DNA of 64,000 bases from Methylophaga sp. (GTDB lineage: Bacteria; Pseudomonadota; Gammaproteobacteria; Nitrosococcales; Methylophagaceae): the NCBI GenBank assembly GCA_002706095.1, contig PAJP01000021.1:310001-374000 (forward strand), written 5' to 3'. A program made the position numbers and the translations under genes. This document shows positions 28,904-37,439 of the stretch, piece by piece (position 1 is the first letter of the stretch; each line of letters begins with the position of its first letter). Below the pieces are notes generated by a model. The model saw only the letters and a list, made by a program, of their open reading frames with translations, did not search any database and was not told the origin of the DNA.

Positions 28904-29911
28904 TTATTCTAACTTACTAAAAAAACTGGATATTGTTTCTGTGTCACCTATGTAACACACTTTAGTTTTATAAGTTTCGTCGAACTTGTGCTGATTTAAA
29001 AAGGTTCTCCAATGTTTATCAGTAATAAATAAATCAACGTAAGGAAGCATCATCGATGCATGCTCTATATCCATAGGATCTCCAGACTTGATTTCTTGTG
29101 GATCTACCATGATTTTTGCATACATATGTGCGCTTATGTTGTTATAAGGAAGGCATGTATTAAATTCAGACTTATAAAAATCAGTTAAATCAGAAATGTC
29201 AGTTTTCATACCTTTAAGCTGAGCCAATTCTTTAATTTGCTTTATTAGCTCATATTGGGCAAACAAATCACTTATTTCTCCATCAGTATCTTTATTAGTC
29301 TGACCTTTCAACACTTTATTTGCAGATATAATTAGTGCCTCAAGCTCTCCGGTTTGTTCTTTTTTTAATTGGTCAGAGAATTTGACTTTGTTTTTAACAT
29401 TACGGAGCCGCTGATTATTTAGTTTTTTTAACAGTACTGTCTTTTTTGATTTTTGATATTCCTGTCCTCTAAATACACCATGTTTTACAGTTACAAAAAG
29501 AGACTGATTTTGTAATTCTTTTGTTTTTTCTACTGGGTCAGACTCAAACATATCCGTATAGGATAGAATTACTTTTTCTTTTCCCGAGGAATAGGCTTCC
29601 ATTGCTGCTTTTATCTGAGCATCTTGTATATTTTTGCTGCAGTTACAAGTAATACCTAACCCAAGATCATGGATAGTATTCATCCACTCGTCTCTGTTAA
29701 TCCAGACCTCTTGCTCTTGACTAGATAGTGGACAAATAACTTTACCTTCTCTAGTAGCAAATTTAATATCGTTATAAAGCGTTCTAATACGTTTTAATTG
29801 ACGTTGATCTAATTGTTTAGGGTTAACTCTAGCAATGGTCATATTCGTTATTATTGAAGTATCTATCCAAACAATTGGAATTGCAGATTTTTTAATAACA
29901 AATGACACCAT
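28904..29911 (-). CDS. Putative PIN-like nuclease, orphan
   Basis: 335 aa protein. The ATG at 29911 has AAGGTGA six bases upstream. The N-terminus IPIVWIDTSIITNM resembles the first strand and Asp of PIN domains. The C-terminal part has GDPMDIEHASMMLPYVDLFITDKHW, where D-x-E-H and Y-x-D-x-x-x-x-D fit the later acidic residues of a PIN fold. The middle (~60-230) is lysine-rich and helical. It is clearly more AT-rich than its neighbours, suggesting transfer. No antitoxin-like small gene or known defence gene is adjacent. The PIN call rests on motif pattern only; RNase activity is inferred. Confidence 0.6.
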   Translation of the reverse strand: MVSFVIKKSAIPIVWIDTSIITNMTIARVNPKQLDQRQLKRIRTLYNDIKFATREGKVICPLSSQEQEVWINRDEWMNTIHDLGLGITCNCSKNIQDAQIKAAMEAYSSGKEKVILSYTDMFESDPVEKTKELQNQSLFVTVKHGVFRGQEYQKSKKTVLLKKLNNQRLRNVKNKVKFSDQLKKEQTGELEALIISANKVLKGQTNKDTDGEISDLFAQYELIKQIKELAQLKGMKTDISDLTDFYKSEFNTCLPYNNISAHMYAKIMVDPQEIKSGDPMDIEHASMMLPYVDLFITDKHWRTFLNQHKFDETYKTKVCYIGDTETISSFFSKLE

Positions 29912-30029
29912 CAAAAATCACCTTTTGCAGCTAACAGAAAAATTAATCTGGTCAGAATGTTTGATTTTGTTTCTTTATTTTCAAGCTTCTCTTTTCAGAA
30001 ACTATCTCTATTCTTCCACTAGTAACACA

Positions 30030-31205
30030 TCAGGTTTCTGTATCGGCATTTTCTGGATGAAAATTTTCGCTACCGCGTGCCGAGAGAAAAGTACCGAATG
30101 CCTGCAAGCTGGGGATATGTTCACAAAAGGTGCGAACAGCGACCAACAACGGTACTGCGACAAGCATACCCACAATCGACCAGAGCCAGGCCCATAATGC
30201 GACCGAGAGGAAAATCACGACGGGGTTCATTTCTAAACGCCGACCAACGAAATAAGGCGTGGCAAGCTGTCCTTCAATAATCGTTAGCGTCAAATAGGCT
30301 AAGGCCGGCAGCAGCGCGGCAACGGTATGGTCAAAGGTAAGCAAACCTACGAGGGCCGCGATCACAACGCCAACAATAGCGCCAAGATACGGCACAAAGT
30401 TAAAGGCGAACGCTAACACACCAAAGAGGATGGCATTTGGCATGCCCAGCAGCCACATTGATACGCCAACCGCTATACCAAGCACAGCATTAATAAGGGT
30501 GATCGTGAATAAGTAATTCGACAACTTGCGTTCGATGTCATAGCTAATTCTGACTGCGTTACGCTTATCTTTAAACGTCGGCATAATGTGAACTAGCTTT
30601 TCGTAAAACATATCACCTGAAGCCAGCAGAAAGAACAGCAATACTAGGGTGAATACCATTTGCGCCAGAATTTCAGGCACCGAAGTAGCGAGTTTGACAA
30701 GCACTCCTGGCTCGCGTGGTGAGACCTTTTGTACTTGCTCTGTCTCGTTTTCCAGAGAGGCGATCTGCTCAATCTGCTTACCGGCATCAATGACCTCTTT
30801 CGCTGACTGGTTGGCACCACGCAATTTCTGTTCAATTTTAAAGCCGATGGTGGGGGCTTCTTTAATCCAACTCTGTACAGGATCAGCGAGCGTACTTAAG
30901 CCCAAGCCTATTAGTGTCATCAGTCCACTGACAATAATAAATGCGGAGACAGCTGGTGGTAGTCGACGGCGCTCAAGGAAACGGCGCACCGGACTAAACA
31001 CTAGTGCCAGTAACACGCCAAGCGCTACCGGCACGAGAAAATCACGAGCGTGAGCAACACTGCCCAGTAATAGCAGTAAAAATATACCGACTATTGCCCA
31101 GTGTGAACTTGACTTAAATATGTTGGTGGCAGGTATATTGTTTGACACTAACTCGGGGCTGGCATCTGCTGGCATGGTGTGGTTATTTTGTATATCGTCT
31201 GACAT
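30030..31205 (-). CDS. AI-2E family transporter (TqsA/PerM type)
   Basis: 391 aa membrane protein with about eight helices in the typical order: paired N-terminal helices (~33-70), a third (~82-105), a polar stretch (~115-165), then helices through ~350. Family motifs include LALVFSPV near residue 85, FNFVPYLGAIVG, and the Pro- and Gly-rich VGRRLEMNPVVIFLS. Proteins of this family export AI-2 or other small molecules, or act as Na+/H+ antiporters, so the substrate is open. Base composition is visibly more GC-rich than the PIN-like gene next to it. Confidence 0.9.
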   Translation of the reverse strand: MSDDIQNNHTMPADASPELVSNNIPATNIFKSSSHWAIVGIFLLLLLGSVAHARDFLVPVALGVLLALVFSPVRRFLERRRLPPAVSAFIIVSGLMTLIGLGLSTLADPVQSWIKEAPTIGFKIEQKLRGANQSAKEVIDAGKQIEQIASLENETEQVQKVSPREPGVLVKLATSVPEILAQMVFTLVLLFFLLASGDMFYEKLVHIMPTFKDKRNAVRISYDIERKLSNYLFTITLINAVLGIAVGVSMWLLGMPNAILFGVLAFAFNFVPYLGAIVGVVIAALVGLLTFDHTVAALLPALAYLTLTIIEGQLATPYFVGRRLEMNPVVIFLSVALWAWLWSIVGMLVAVPLLVAVRTFCEHIPSLQAFGTFLSARGSENFHPENADTET

Positions 31206-31518
31206 CTCAGCCTTGCCTCAAGTCGAAACCAATTGGGTCATTGTGTTTGATATTTTGTCTAGATTTCATATAACTCTTTTCTGTTCAATATTTCTATTTT
31301 TAGTTGATACGTAGCATGCCAGATTTTTAAATGTATTTGGAAAAAATAGAATCACTCTTTTCATCTCAGGAAACTCTCAAACTTACTCACTTGATTGAAT
31401 TAGGAGACTGAATGCCAGTGTTTTCATATTAGTTATTAAATAATAATGATTTGTGTTTAGATTTTATGATCTGTAAAGTGCTGTCATTTTTTAAATAACA
31501 AATCATGAGATAAGACAT
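31206..31518. other. Intergenic region between AI-2E gene and siderophore receptor
   Basis: A 313-bp AT-rich gap separating divergent genes. It must hold both promoters. The stretch AATAATGAT near 31442-31450 matches only half of a Fur box. No hairpin or small gene stands out. Confidence 0.5.
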
Positions 31519-33606
31519 ATGAAACGGAGCACACGATATGCCATTAGCTTGTCATTGGTCTCGCTGTATGGTGGTTTAGCGAATGCAGAACCAGCTCAAC
31601 AAACGTTAGAGTCTAGCGAAACAATTAGTCTGGATTCATTGCGCATTTATGGCGAACCAGAGGAAACCAAATCAGCAACAAAACTGGATTTAACCATCTT
31701 TGAAACGCCTCAGATTGTCTCGGTTATTTCACAAGATCAGATTGAAGATTTTGCCTTAAATGAGGTGAATGACTTACTGAAATATGTGCCGGGTGTGACG
31801 GTGGAGCAGGTAGAAACGGGTCGAACGTACTACACCGCACGTGGTTTTGATATCGTTAACTTTCAGTATGACGGCATTGGTGTGCCTTTTTCATATGGTT
31901 TGACACAAGGTCACGATGACACCGCGATGTATGAAAAAGTGGAGGTCATTAAAGGGGCGAGTGGTCTGATTACTGGTTTAGCTAATCCTTCGGCCACCAT
32001 CAATTTTGTGCGTAAACGCCCCACTGATGAATTTCAGGCATCAGCTAAAGCCTCTTATGGTTCATGGAATACTCGTCGTGTTGATGCCGATATTTCCGGG
32101 CCTATTAATGATCGCGTTCGTGGTCGCTTAGTCGTTGCCAAAGAAAAAGGAGATTCATACCTTGATCGCTACTCCACAGACCGTGATGTCTTTTACGGCA
32201 TTGTTTCAGCAGATCTGACGGACAGCACTGAGCTAACTTTTTCTCACAGTGTGAACGACCATCATAGTGATGGTAACTCATCAGGAGCATTACCACTTTT
32301 CTATAGTGATGGCACATTGACCGATTACGATGAGTCAACCAATACGGCGCCTAGCTGGGCTCAGCAAGATGTGAAACAAACTCGAAGTTTCATCGAGTTG
32401 GAACAAAGAATAGGTGATGATTGGGCAATCAAAGCCATGTACACCCAAAACAAACAAGAAAAGCAATGGAACTCACTGTATTTAGCCGGCAATCCTGATC
32501 CAATTACAGAGTCAGGTTTGACTGCTCAGGCCAGTGATTACAAAGCGCAGGACAAAGAAAAAATATTTGATTTATATGTGAGCGGTAAGTTTGAGTTAGC
32601 TGGCAGAGAGCAAGAAGTGGTTGCAGGGATTAATGTCGCAGATATCCAGCTGACTGGACGTTCAGTTTATTCAAGTACATGGAATTATGATCCCATTGGT
32701 GGCAACTGGTCAGCTGGGTTGACACCAAAACCAGTATTTGATGTTTATGATGCCTCCCAACAATCTACCGATATCGATCAAGAACAAGATTCCGCTTACT
32801 TTTCAACTCGCCTGCGACCAACTGACAGACTGTCTGTATTGCTAGGAGCACGCACCGTGAAGATTGATCAGGATGGGATAAGTTATGGTGCACCTCAAAA
32901 AGTGTCCGATACTGAAACCGTGCCTTATGCGGGTTTAACGTATGAAGTGATTGACGGCACGATGCTTTATGGCAGCTACAGTGAAGTATTTAAAGCACAA
33001 ACTTGGGTTGATGCCAGTCTGGCACCACTGGGTCCTGTAAAAGGGGAAAGCCGTGAGTTTGGTATCAAGCAGGAGTTTAATGATGGCAATGCTGTATTGA
33101 CCCTTGCACGCTTTGAATCTGAACAAGAAAACTTTGGTGAATATGTGACACGTAACGTGGCAACAGGCCTGAATATTTATCGTGGTATTGAGTTACAGAG
33201 TAAAGGTTATGAGATCGAGTTATCTGGAGAGGTTCTCGACCGCCTGAATATGAGTGCAGGTTATACCTATCTTGATATGGAAGATGAAAACGGCGATGAC
33301 ACGCGCGTCTTTATTCCAACCAAGCAATTTAAGTTAGCAGCTAGCTATCAAGTTCCTTACTTTAACGGATTAAATGTGGGCGGTGGTGTTCGTTGGCAGA
33401 ATGAAATTTACTATGGTGATACCGAAGTTCAGGGAAGTTATGCTTTAGTCGACTTATTTGCTCAATATCAGCTAAATAAAAATGTCTCTGTAGCACTGAA
33501 CTTATATAACGTCGGTGATGAAAAGTACCTGGAAAGTCCTCAATGGGGACAGGCTAATTACGGAGCGCCAAGAAGTGCCATCGGTTCAGTCACTTGGACG
33601 TATTAA
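31519..33606 (+). CDS. TonB-dependent siderophore receptor (FhuE/FoxA-like)
   Basis: 695 aa outer-membrane receptor. A signal peptide ends at ANAEP (~24). The plug domain (~45-165) contains FETPQIVSVISQDQI, YTARGFDIVNFQYDGIG, VEVIKGASGLITG and PSATINFVRKRP. The barrel follows and ends in SVTWTY, an aromatic C-terminus suited to BAM-dependent insertion. Sequence style is that of ferric-coprogen/ferrioxamine/pyoverdine receptors; the ligand is unassigned. Monocistronic, with a strong hairpin after the stop. Confidence 0.92.
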   Translation: MKRSTRYAISLSLVSLYGGLANAEPAQQTLESSETISLDSLRIYGEPEETKSATKLDLTIFETPQIVSVISQDQIEDFALNEVNDLLKYVPGVTVEQVETGRTYYTARGFDIVNFQYDGIGVPFSYGLTQGHDDTAMYEKVEVIKGASGLITGLANPSATINFVRKRPTDEFQASAKASYGSWNTRRVDADISGPINDRVRGRLVVAKEKGDSYLDRYSTDRDVFYGIVSADLTDSTELTFSHSVNDHHSDGNSSGALPLFYSDGTLTDYDESTNTAPSWAQQDVKQTRSFIELEQRIGDDWAIKAMYTQNKQEKQWNSLYLAGNPDPITESGLTAQASDYKAQDKEKIFDLYVSGKFELAGREQEVVAGINVADIQLTGRSVYSSTWNYDPIGGNWSAGLTPKPVFDVYDASQQSTDIDQEQDSAYFSTRLRPTDRLSVLLGARTVKIDQDGISYGAPQKVSDTETVPYAGLTYEVIDGTMLYGSYSEVFKAQTWVDASLAPLGPVKGESREFGIKQEFNDGNAVLTLARFESEQENFGEYVTRNVATGLNIYRGIELQSKGYEIELSGEVLDRLNMSAGYTYLDMEDENGDDTRVFIPTKQFKLAASYQVPYFNGLNVGGGVRWQNEIYYGDTEVQGSYALVDLFAQYQLNKNVSVALNLYNVGDEKYLESPQWGQANYGAPRSAIGSVTWTY

Positions 33607-33611
33607 TCTTT

Positions 33612-33645
33612 AAAAACAGGGCATCATTTGATGCCCTGATTTATT
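33612..33645. terminator. Bidirectional intrinsic terminator
   Basis: CAGGGCATCA pairs perfectly with TGATGCCCTG (33617-33638), with AAAAA on the left and TTTATT on the right. It serves the receptor gene and probably the convergent msr gene. Confidence 0.75.
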
Positions 33646-33653
33646 AAGATGGT

Positions 33654-34622
33654 TTATTTTTTCAACTTCCAGTCTTTACGAATCCAATGACAGGTATAAC
33701 CATTGGGGTAATGCTGTAAATAGTCCTGATGTTCGGGTTCGGCTTCGTAAAATGGACCGGCTTTAGTGACTTCGGTGGTGATAGGGCCGGGGAGAATGCC
33801 GCTGGCATCAAGTTCTTTTATTAATTCATCGGCGACTTTGGCTTGTTCACTGTTTTCCACAAAAATAGCCGAGCGATAACTGTCACCGATATCATTCCCC
33901 TGACGGTTTTTGGTGGTGGCGTCATGCACCATAAAGAAAAACTCCAGGATGTCACGGTAGCTGGTTTGTGAAGAATCAAACATCACTTCAATCGCTTCAG
34001 CATGACCAGTGTCGCCTTGTTTTACATCTTTATAAGTGACATCAGGCACATGGCCGCCAGTGTAGCCAACACGGGTATTAATCACGCCGGGTTGGTGACG
34101 GAACAGTTCTTCCATTCCCCAGAAGCAGCCACCGGCCAAGATAGCTGTTTCAATCGTGTCGGTATCCGTTGATTCGTCATTGTCAAACAAGGGCAGGTAG
34201 TCAGCGTAACCTTCAGCAGCTAATTGGTCTTGGGGGATGAAGCGTAAGCTGGCCGAGTTAATACAGTAACGCAAGCCACCATGTTCTTCTGGCCCATCAG
34301 GGAAGACATGACCCAGATGCGAGTCACCGTATTTCGAACGCACTTCGGTTCTGACCATACCTAGTGTGTCATCACTATGCTCAGTGATATTGTTGGCGTC
34401 GAGTGGACGGGTAAAACTAGGCCAGCCAGACATCGAGTCGTATTTATCTAACGAGGTAAATAAAGGCTCGCCAGACACTACATCTACATATAAACCTGGC
34501 TCTTTGTTATCCCAGTAAGCATTGTTAAAAGGCGGTTCGGTACCACATTGCTGAGTAACATGATATTGCAGTTCATCAAGCTCAGAAATGGCCGCGTCAT
34601 TTTTATGGTATATCTTCGTCAT
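33654..34622 (-). CDS. msrAB: MsrB-MsrA fusion, peptide methionine sulfoxide reductase
   Basis: 322 aa bifunctional repair enzyme reducing both methionine sulfoxide epimers. The N-terminal MsrB domain (~10-135) has SGWPSF and catalytic [11 protein letters not shown]. The two CxxC zinc pairs usual in MsrB are missing, with [13 protein letters not shown] where the first pair normally lies. The C-terminal MsrA domain (~155-320) has GCFWGMEE with its catalytic Cys. No signal peptide, so cytoplasmic. The ATG at 34622 is best spaced from AAAGGA; an ATG two codons earlier is possible. Confidence 0.92.
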   Translation of the reverse strand: MTKIYHKNDAAISELDELQYHVTQQCGTEPPFNNAYWDNKEPGLYVDVVSGEPLFTSLDKYDSMSGWPSFTRPLDANNITEHSDDTLGMVRTEVRSKYGDSHLGHVFPDGPEEHGGLRYCINSASLRFIPQDQLAAEGYADYLPLFDNDESTDTDTIETAILAGGCFWGMEELFRHQPGVINTRVGYTGGHVPDVTYKDVKQGDTGHAEAIEVMFDSSQTSYRDILEFFFMVHDATTKNRQGNDIGDSYRSAIFVENSEQAKVADELIKELDASGILPGPITTEVTKAGPFYEAEPEHQDYLQHYPNGYTCHWIRKDWKLKK

Positions 34623-34692
34623 ATTCATCCTTTGATTGTTATGCTCTGCGTGTATTGACACATAAATGTTGTGAAAGTGGCATAAACAAAAT

Positions 34693-35520
34693 TTACTTGA
34701 ACGTGTTTATTTCCATTAACAACTCCGGCCAGTGTTCCGCCCAGCAACAGTGATGAGTCATGCCAGTAATCACTCTGACTTCAGGCTGTTGCGCGTCAGG
34801 AAAATGTTGCTGATACGATCTGGCAATTGCCTCAGGCATGATCTTGTCTTCACTACCAACAAAGTGAATTTGTGGAACATCAGTGAGTTTTTGCCATGCA
34901 TCTGCCGGGTTAAGTGAGTCTGTTAACGCTGAAATATGCTGCATTTCTGTCCAGGCTGTTGTATCAAGATTACCTGTCACGGTGACCAATTGGTCGACAT
35001 CATTTCGTTCAGAGGCTAATAGAGTAGCGATGGCACCACCACCTGAGTAACCAATTAGGCGTAGCGATGAAGCCTGAAACTGATTTTTGAGTTCAGTCAC
35101 AGCTTGATTCATGGATTCTACAACCTCGGTTGAAAATCGGGCTGAGGTCCATAGCTTTTTGTCACAACTGTCTGACTTCACATACTGACAAGGGCGAGCC
35201 AGATAGACCGCTTGTTTATCTTGAACTGCGAGTTTGAGTACCAGCGGATCGACCGGGGTGGGATCAGAAGATATTTTTCGACGGCTTAACCAGGCTAAAC
35301 CATCACCTTCAATATAAATTGTTAAACGTTTTGATGGTTTGCTATTTTTAGGAACAAAGCTTTGCAAATGAAATGAAGACGTGGTGAGGATTTGTGATTG
35401 CCAGCCCTGGCTGTTAGCCAAGTGTAATGCAGTATCCGAGCGGTTTTGTGTCGTCGGTATCGAGGAACATGCCTGAAGCAGCAATAAAAAAGTGAACCAA
35501 ACAATATGTCGAGAATTCAA
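34693..35520 (-). CDS. Lipoprotein alpha/beta hydrolase
   Basis: 275 aa. A signal peptide with lipobox LLLLQAC (Cys18) predicts lipid anchoring. The alpha/beta hydrolase core shows the oxyanion-region IYIEGDG, nucleophile elbow GYSGGGA (~residue 156-162), acid in VGSEDKIMP and catalytic His in MTHHCCW. Substrate unknown; esterase activity on a small ester or lipid is plausible. It lies 70 bp upstream of the msr fusion on the same strand. Confidence 0.82.
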   Translation of the reverse strand: MNSRHIVWFTFLLLLQACSSIPTTQNRSDTALHLANSQGWQSQILTTSSFHLQSFVPKNSKPSKRLTIYIEGDGLAWLSRRKISSDPTPVDPLVLKLAVQDKQAVYLARPCQYVKSDSCDKKLWTSARFSTEVVESMNQAVTELKNQFQASSLRLIGYSGGGAIATLLASERNDVDQLVTVTGNLDTTAWTEMQHISALTDSLNPADAWQKLTDVPQIHFVGSEDKIMPEAIARSYQQHFPDAQQPEVRVITGMTHHCCWAEHWPELLMEINTFK

Positions 35521-35620
35521 AACTGGCCTCTTTCTGACACTGAAATAATGAGTGAGACACTAACATACCTAATCAGAATGGTGGTTGCCTTAACAAGCGT
35601 TTTTTCGGCTTAAAAATAAT

Positions 35621-35668
35621 TTAGGGCCAGTGCAAACACGCCATATTAAGTGTTTACACTGACCCTAA
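35621..35668 (-). terminator. Long terminator-like hairpin after VPLPA-CTERM gene
   Basis: TTAGGGCCAGTGCAAACAC (35621-35639) pairs with GTGTTTACACTGACCCTAA (35650-35668): 19 bp with two G-U type positions and a 10-nt loop. The minus strand continues into a T-rich stretch. Confidence 0.7.
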
Positions 35669-35693
35669 CTCAGGTCTCTAAATGACAACCAAA

Positions 35694-37178
35694 TTAGGCT
35701 GCTTTAGCCCCTCTCAGACGTGAACGGCCAGCCCACATACCTACTAAACCAAAAGCAAACAGAGGCAGTGCTGCTGGTAATGGTACAGCGCTTGGGTTAG
35801 AGAACTGGCTAGCAAGATACTCAGTAGAGAACATGCCATCACCACCGAAGCCCCATGATGAGAAGTTTTTGAACTTACCTGATAACAGTTCGCCACTATC
35901 CACACCTAATGATAAGTAGACGAGGGCATCAGAAATCTCAAATGACAAAATATCTGACAGCTCGAAATCATTGAAGAAAATGCTGTTGATACCTTCACCA
36001 CCGTCAAAAATGCCTGTGCTTAATAAGCCTGATGTGGACGTCAGTCCATCAACAACGACTTTATCGTCACCACCACCAAATATCACATCGCCCGCAATTT
36101 CACTGTTGCCAGTCAGTGTCAGGCTGCTGTTGCCTTGGTTAGGCGCAAATTGAATAGCGGTGCCTGAGCGGCCGACTAAAGTGCCACTGTTCGTTACCGT
36201 CACTTCAGATGTAGCGGCTTCGTCTGCACCAATGGCATGGACACCCTCGATGTAACCTTCATTAACAATAGTCAGGGGACCTGCGACACGGTCATCACCT
36301 TTGGTCGGTTCGAATAAAGGATCGATGTCGATACCATTACCACCATTGAGTGAGTCACTGGTTGTGCCGGTAGAAACGATGACGCCTGTAGCATGGTTAT
36401 GTACTTTACCTTCGTCAATATCAATACCGTCGTCCGTGCCTAGAATGACACCGTAGTTATCTGCTGTACCGCCGGCAAATTGCACACCGTCTTCATCATC
36501 GGTCGCGCCAGCATTTGTCCATGTTTGAGTGCCTGCATCCCATGACAAACCATTCAAAGCGATAGTGCCGTGATTTTCAAGTGTGAAGTCTTCACGTGCT
36601 TCGATGACTTCTTCATCACCACGTAAAGTGCCGTAGTTCACGACTGTTGTGCCTGGGCCGCGGCTTTGAATAGCACGTCCCTTTTCACTTTCAATAAGGC
36701 CGTAATTGGTGATGCTGGCATTTTCCAATTCGGCATCGTTATCTAATCTGACGGCCTGATTCTCAGCTGAAATGATGCCTGTTTCACGGTTAATTAACGT
36801 GAAGTTGTCAGCATCGTCCTGCAGACGAACGCCACGGTCACCACCAATAATGGTGCCTGAGTTATCAACGGTCAGGTTGTTGCCTTTACCGCGAATCGCA
36901 TCATCATCGCCGCTTTCGATAAGGCCATAGTTGACGATAGATTGGTTTGCACCTTCCAGTTGCACTGGACGATCATTGGCATCAACCAGCTCTGCACCGT
37001 TTTCAACGGTCACAGATAAATTGTCGCGGTCGTCATCAATATTATTGCTGTCTGTCGCAGTACATAGCAGAGTGGGTGAGCCGCTTGTGCCACCTTCAAC
37101 ACAATCCGCCGCCATAGCCGGTGCATTGTAGAGTGCTGCTAGCATCGAAACAAAAAGTAGTTTGTGTGTGTTTTTCAC
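35694..37178 (-). CDS. VPLPA-CTERM surface protein with beta-helix-type repeats
   Basis: 494 aa. The signal peptide ends near AMAAD (~24). The body has repeated glycine/asparagine units such as VNYGLIES, VDNSGTI, ITNYGLIES, VNYGTLRG, LENHGTI and VNEGYIEG, which suggests a right-handed beta-helix. It is very acidic (many Asp), as in calcium-binding or surface-layer proteins. The C-terminus has VPLPAALPLFAFGLVGMW followed by RSRLRG, a VPLPA-type exosortase sorting signal. Export, then processing by an exosortase and attachment to or release at the surface, is inferred. No exosortase gene lies in this window. Confidence 0.82.
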   Translation of the reverse strand: MKNTHKLLFVSMLAALYNAPAMAADCVEGGTSGSPTLLCTATDSNNIDDDRDNLSVTVENGAELVDANDRPVQLEGANQSIVNYGLIESGDDDAIRGKGNNLTVDNSGTIIGGDRGVRLQDDADNFTLINRETGIISAENQAVRLDNDAELENASITNYGLIESEKGRAIQSRGPGTTVVNYGTLRGDEEVIEAREDFTLENHGTIALNGLSWDAGTQTWTNAGATDDEDGVQFAGGTADNYGVILGTDDGIDIDEGKVHNHATGVIVSTGTTSDSLNGGNGIDIDPLFEPTKGDDRVAGPLTIVNEGYIEGVHAIGADEAATSEVTVTNSGTLVGRSGTAIQFAPNQGNSSLTLTGNSEIAGDVIFGGGDDKVVVDGLTSTSGLLSTGIFDGGEGINSIFFNDFELSDILSFEISDALVYLSLGVDSGELLSGKFKNFSSWGFGGDGMFSTEYLASQFSNPSAVPLPAALPLFAFGLVGMWAGRSRLRGAKAA

Positions 37179-37439
37179 GTTACCTCCAGGTCAGATAATG
37201 GATATCGATGGCTAGAGTAGTGATGCTTTATGACAATGTTATGAATTTTGGAATTAATGTGAGTTATGACACAAATGAGAAAAATAAAATATGCTAGCGA
37301 ATATAAATTTTAAGTGTGTATCAATGATGCTTTTGTCGAAAACAATTCGATGAGACCAAGTTAAGCAAAGAATCAGAAAAGCAGTTTGTTTCAACCGCTA
37401 CATCCCGTAATATGTGGCTTTTGACGTGAAGGAATCCAC

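Noticed and set aside
31432-31452. Fur box before the second siderophore receptor
   Set aside because: Only one half (AATAATGAT) fits the consensus; the second half does not.
37179-37439. Possible small gene between VPLPA-CTERM gene and recC
   Set aside because: No frame with a start, ribosome site and sensible composition; treated as promoter region.
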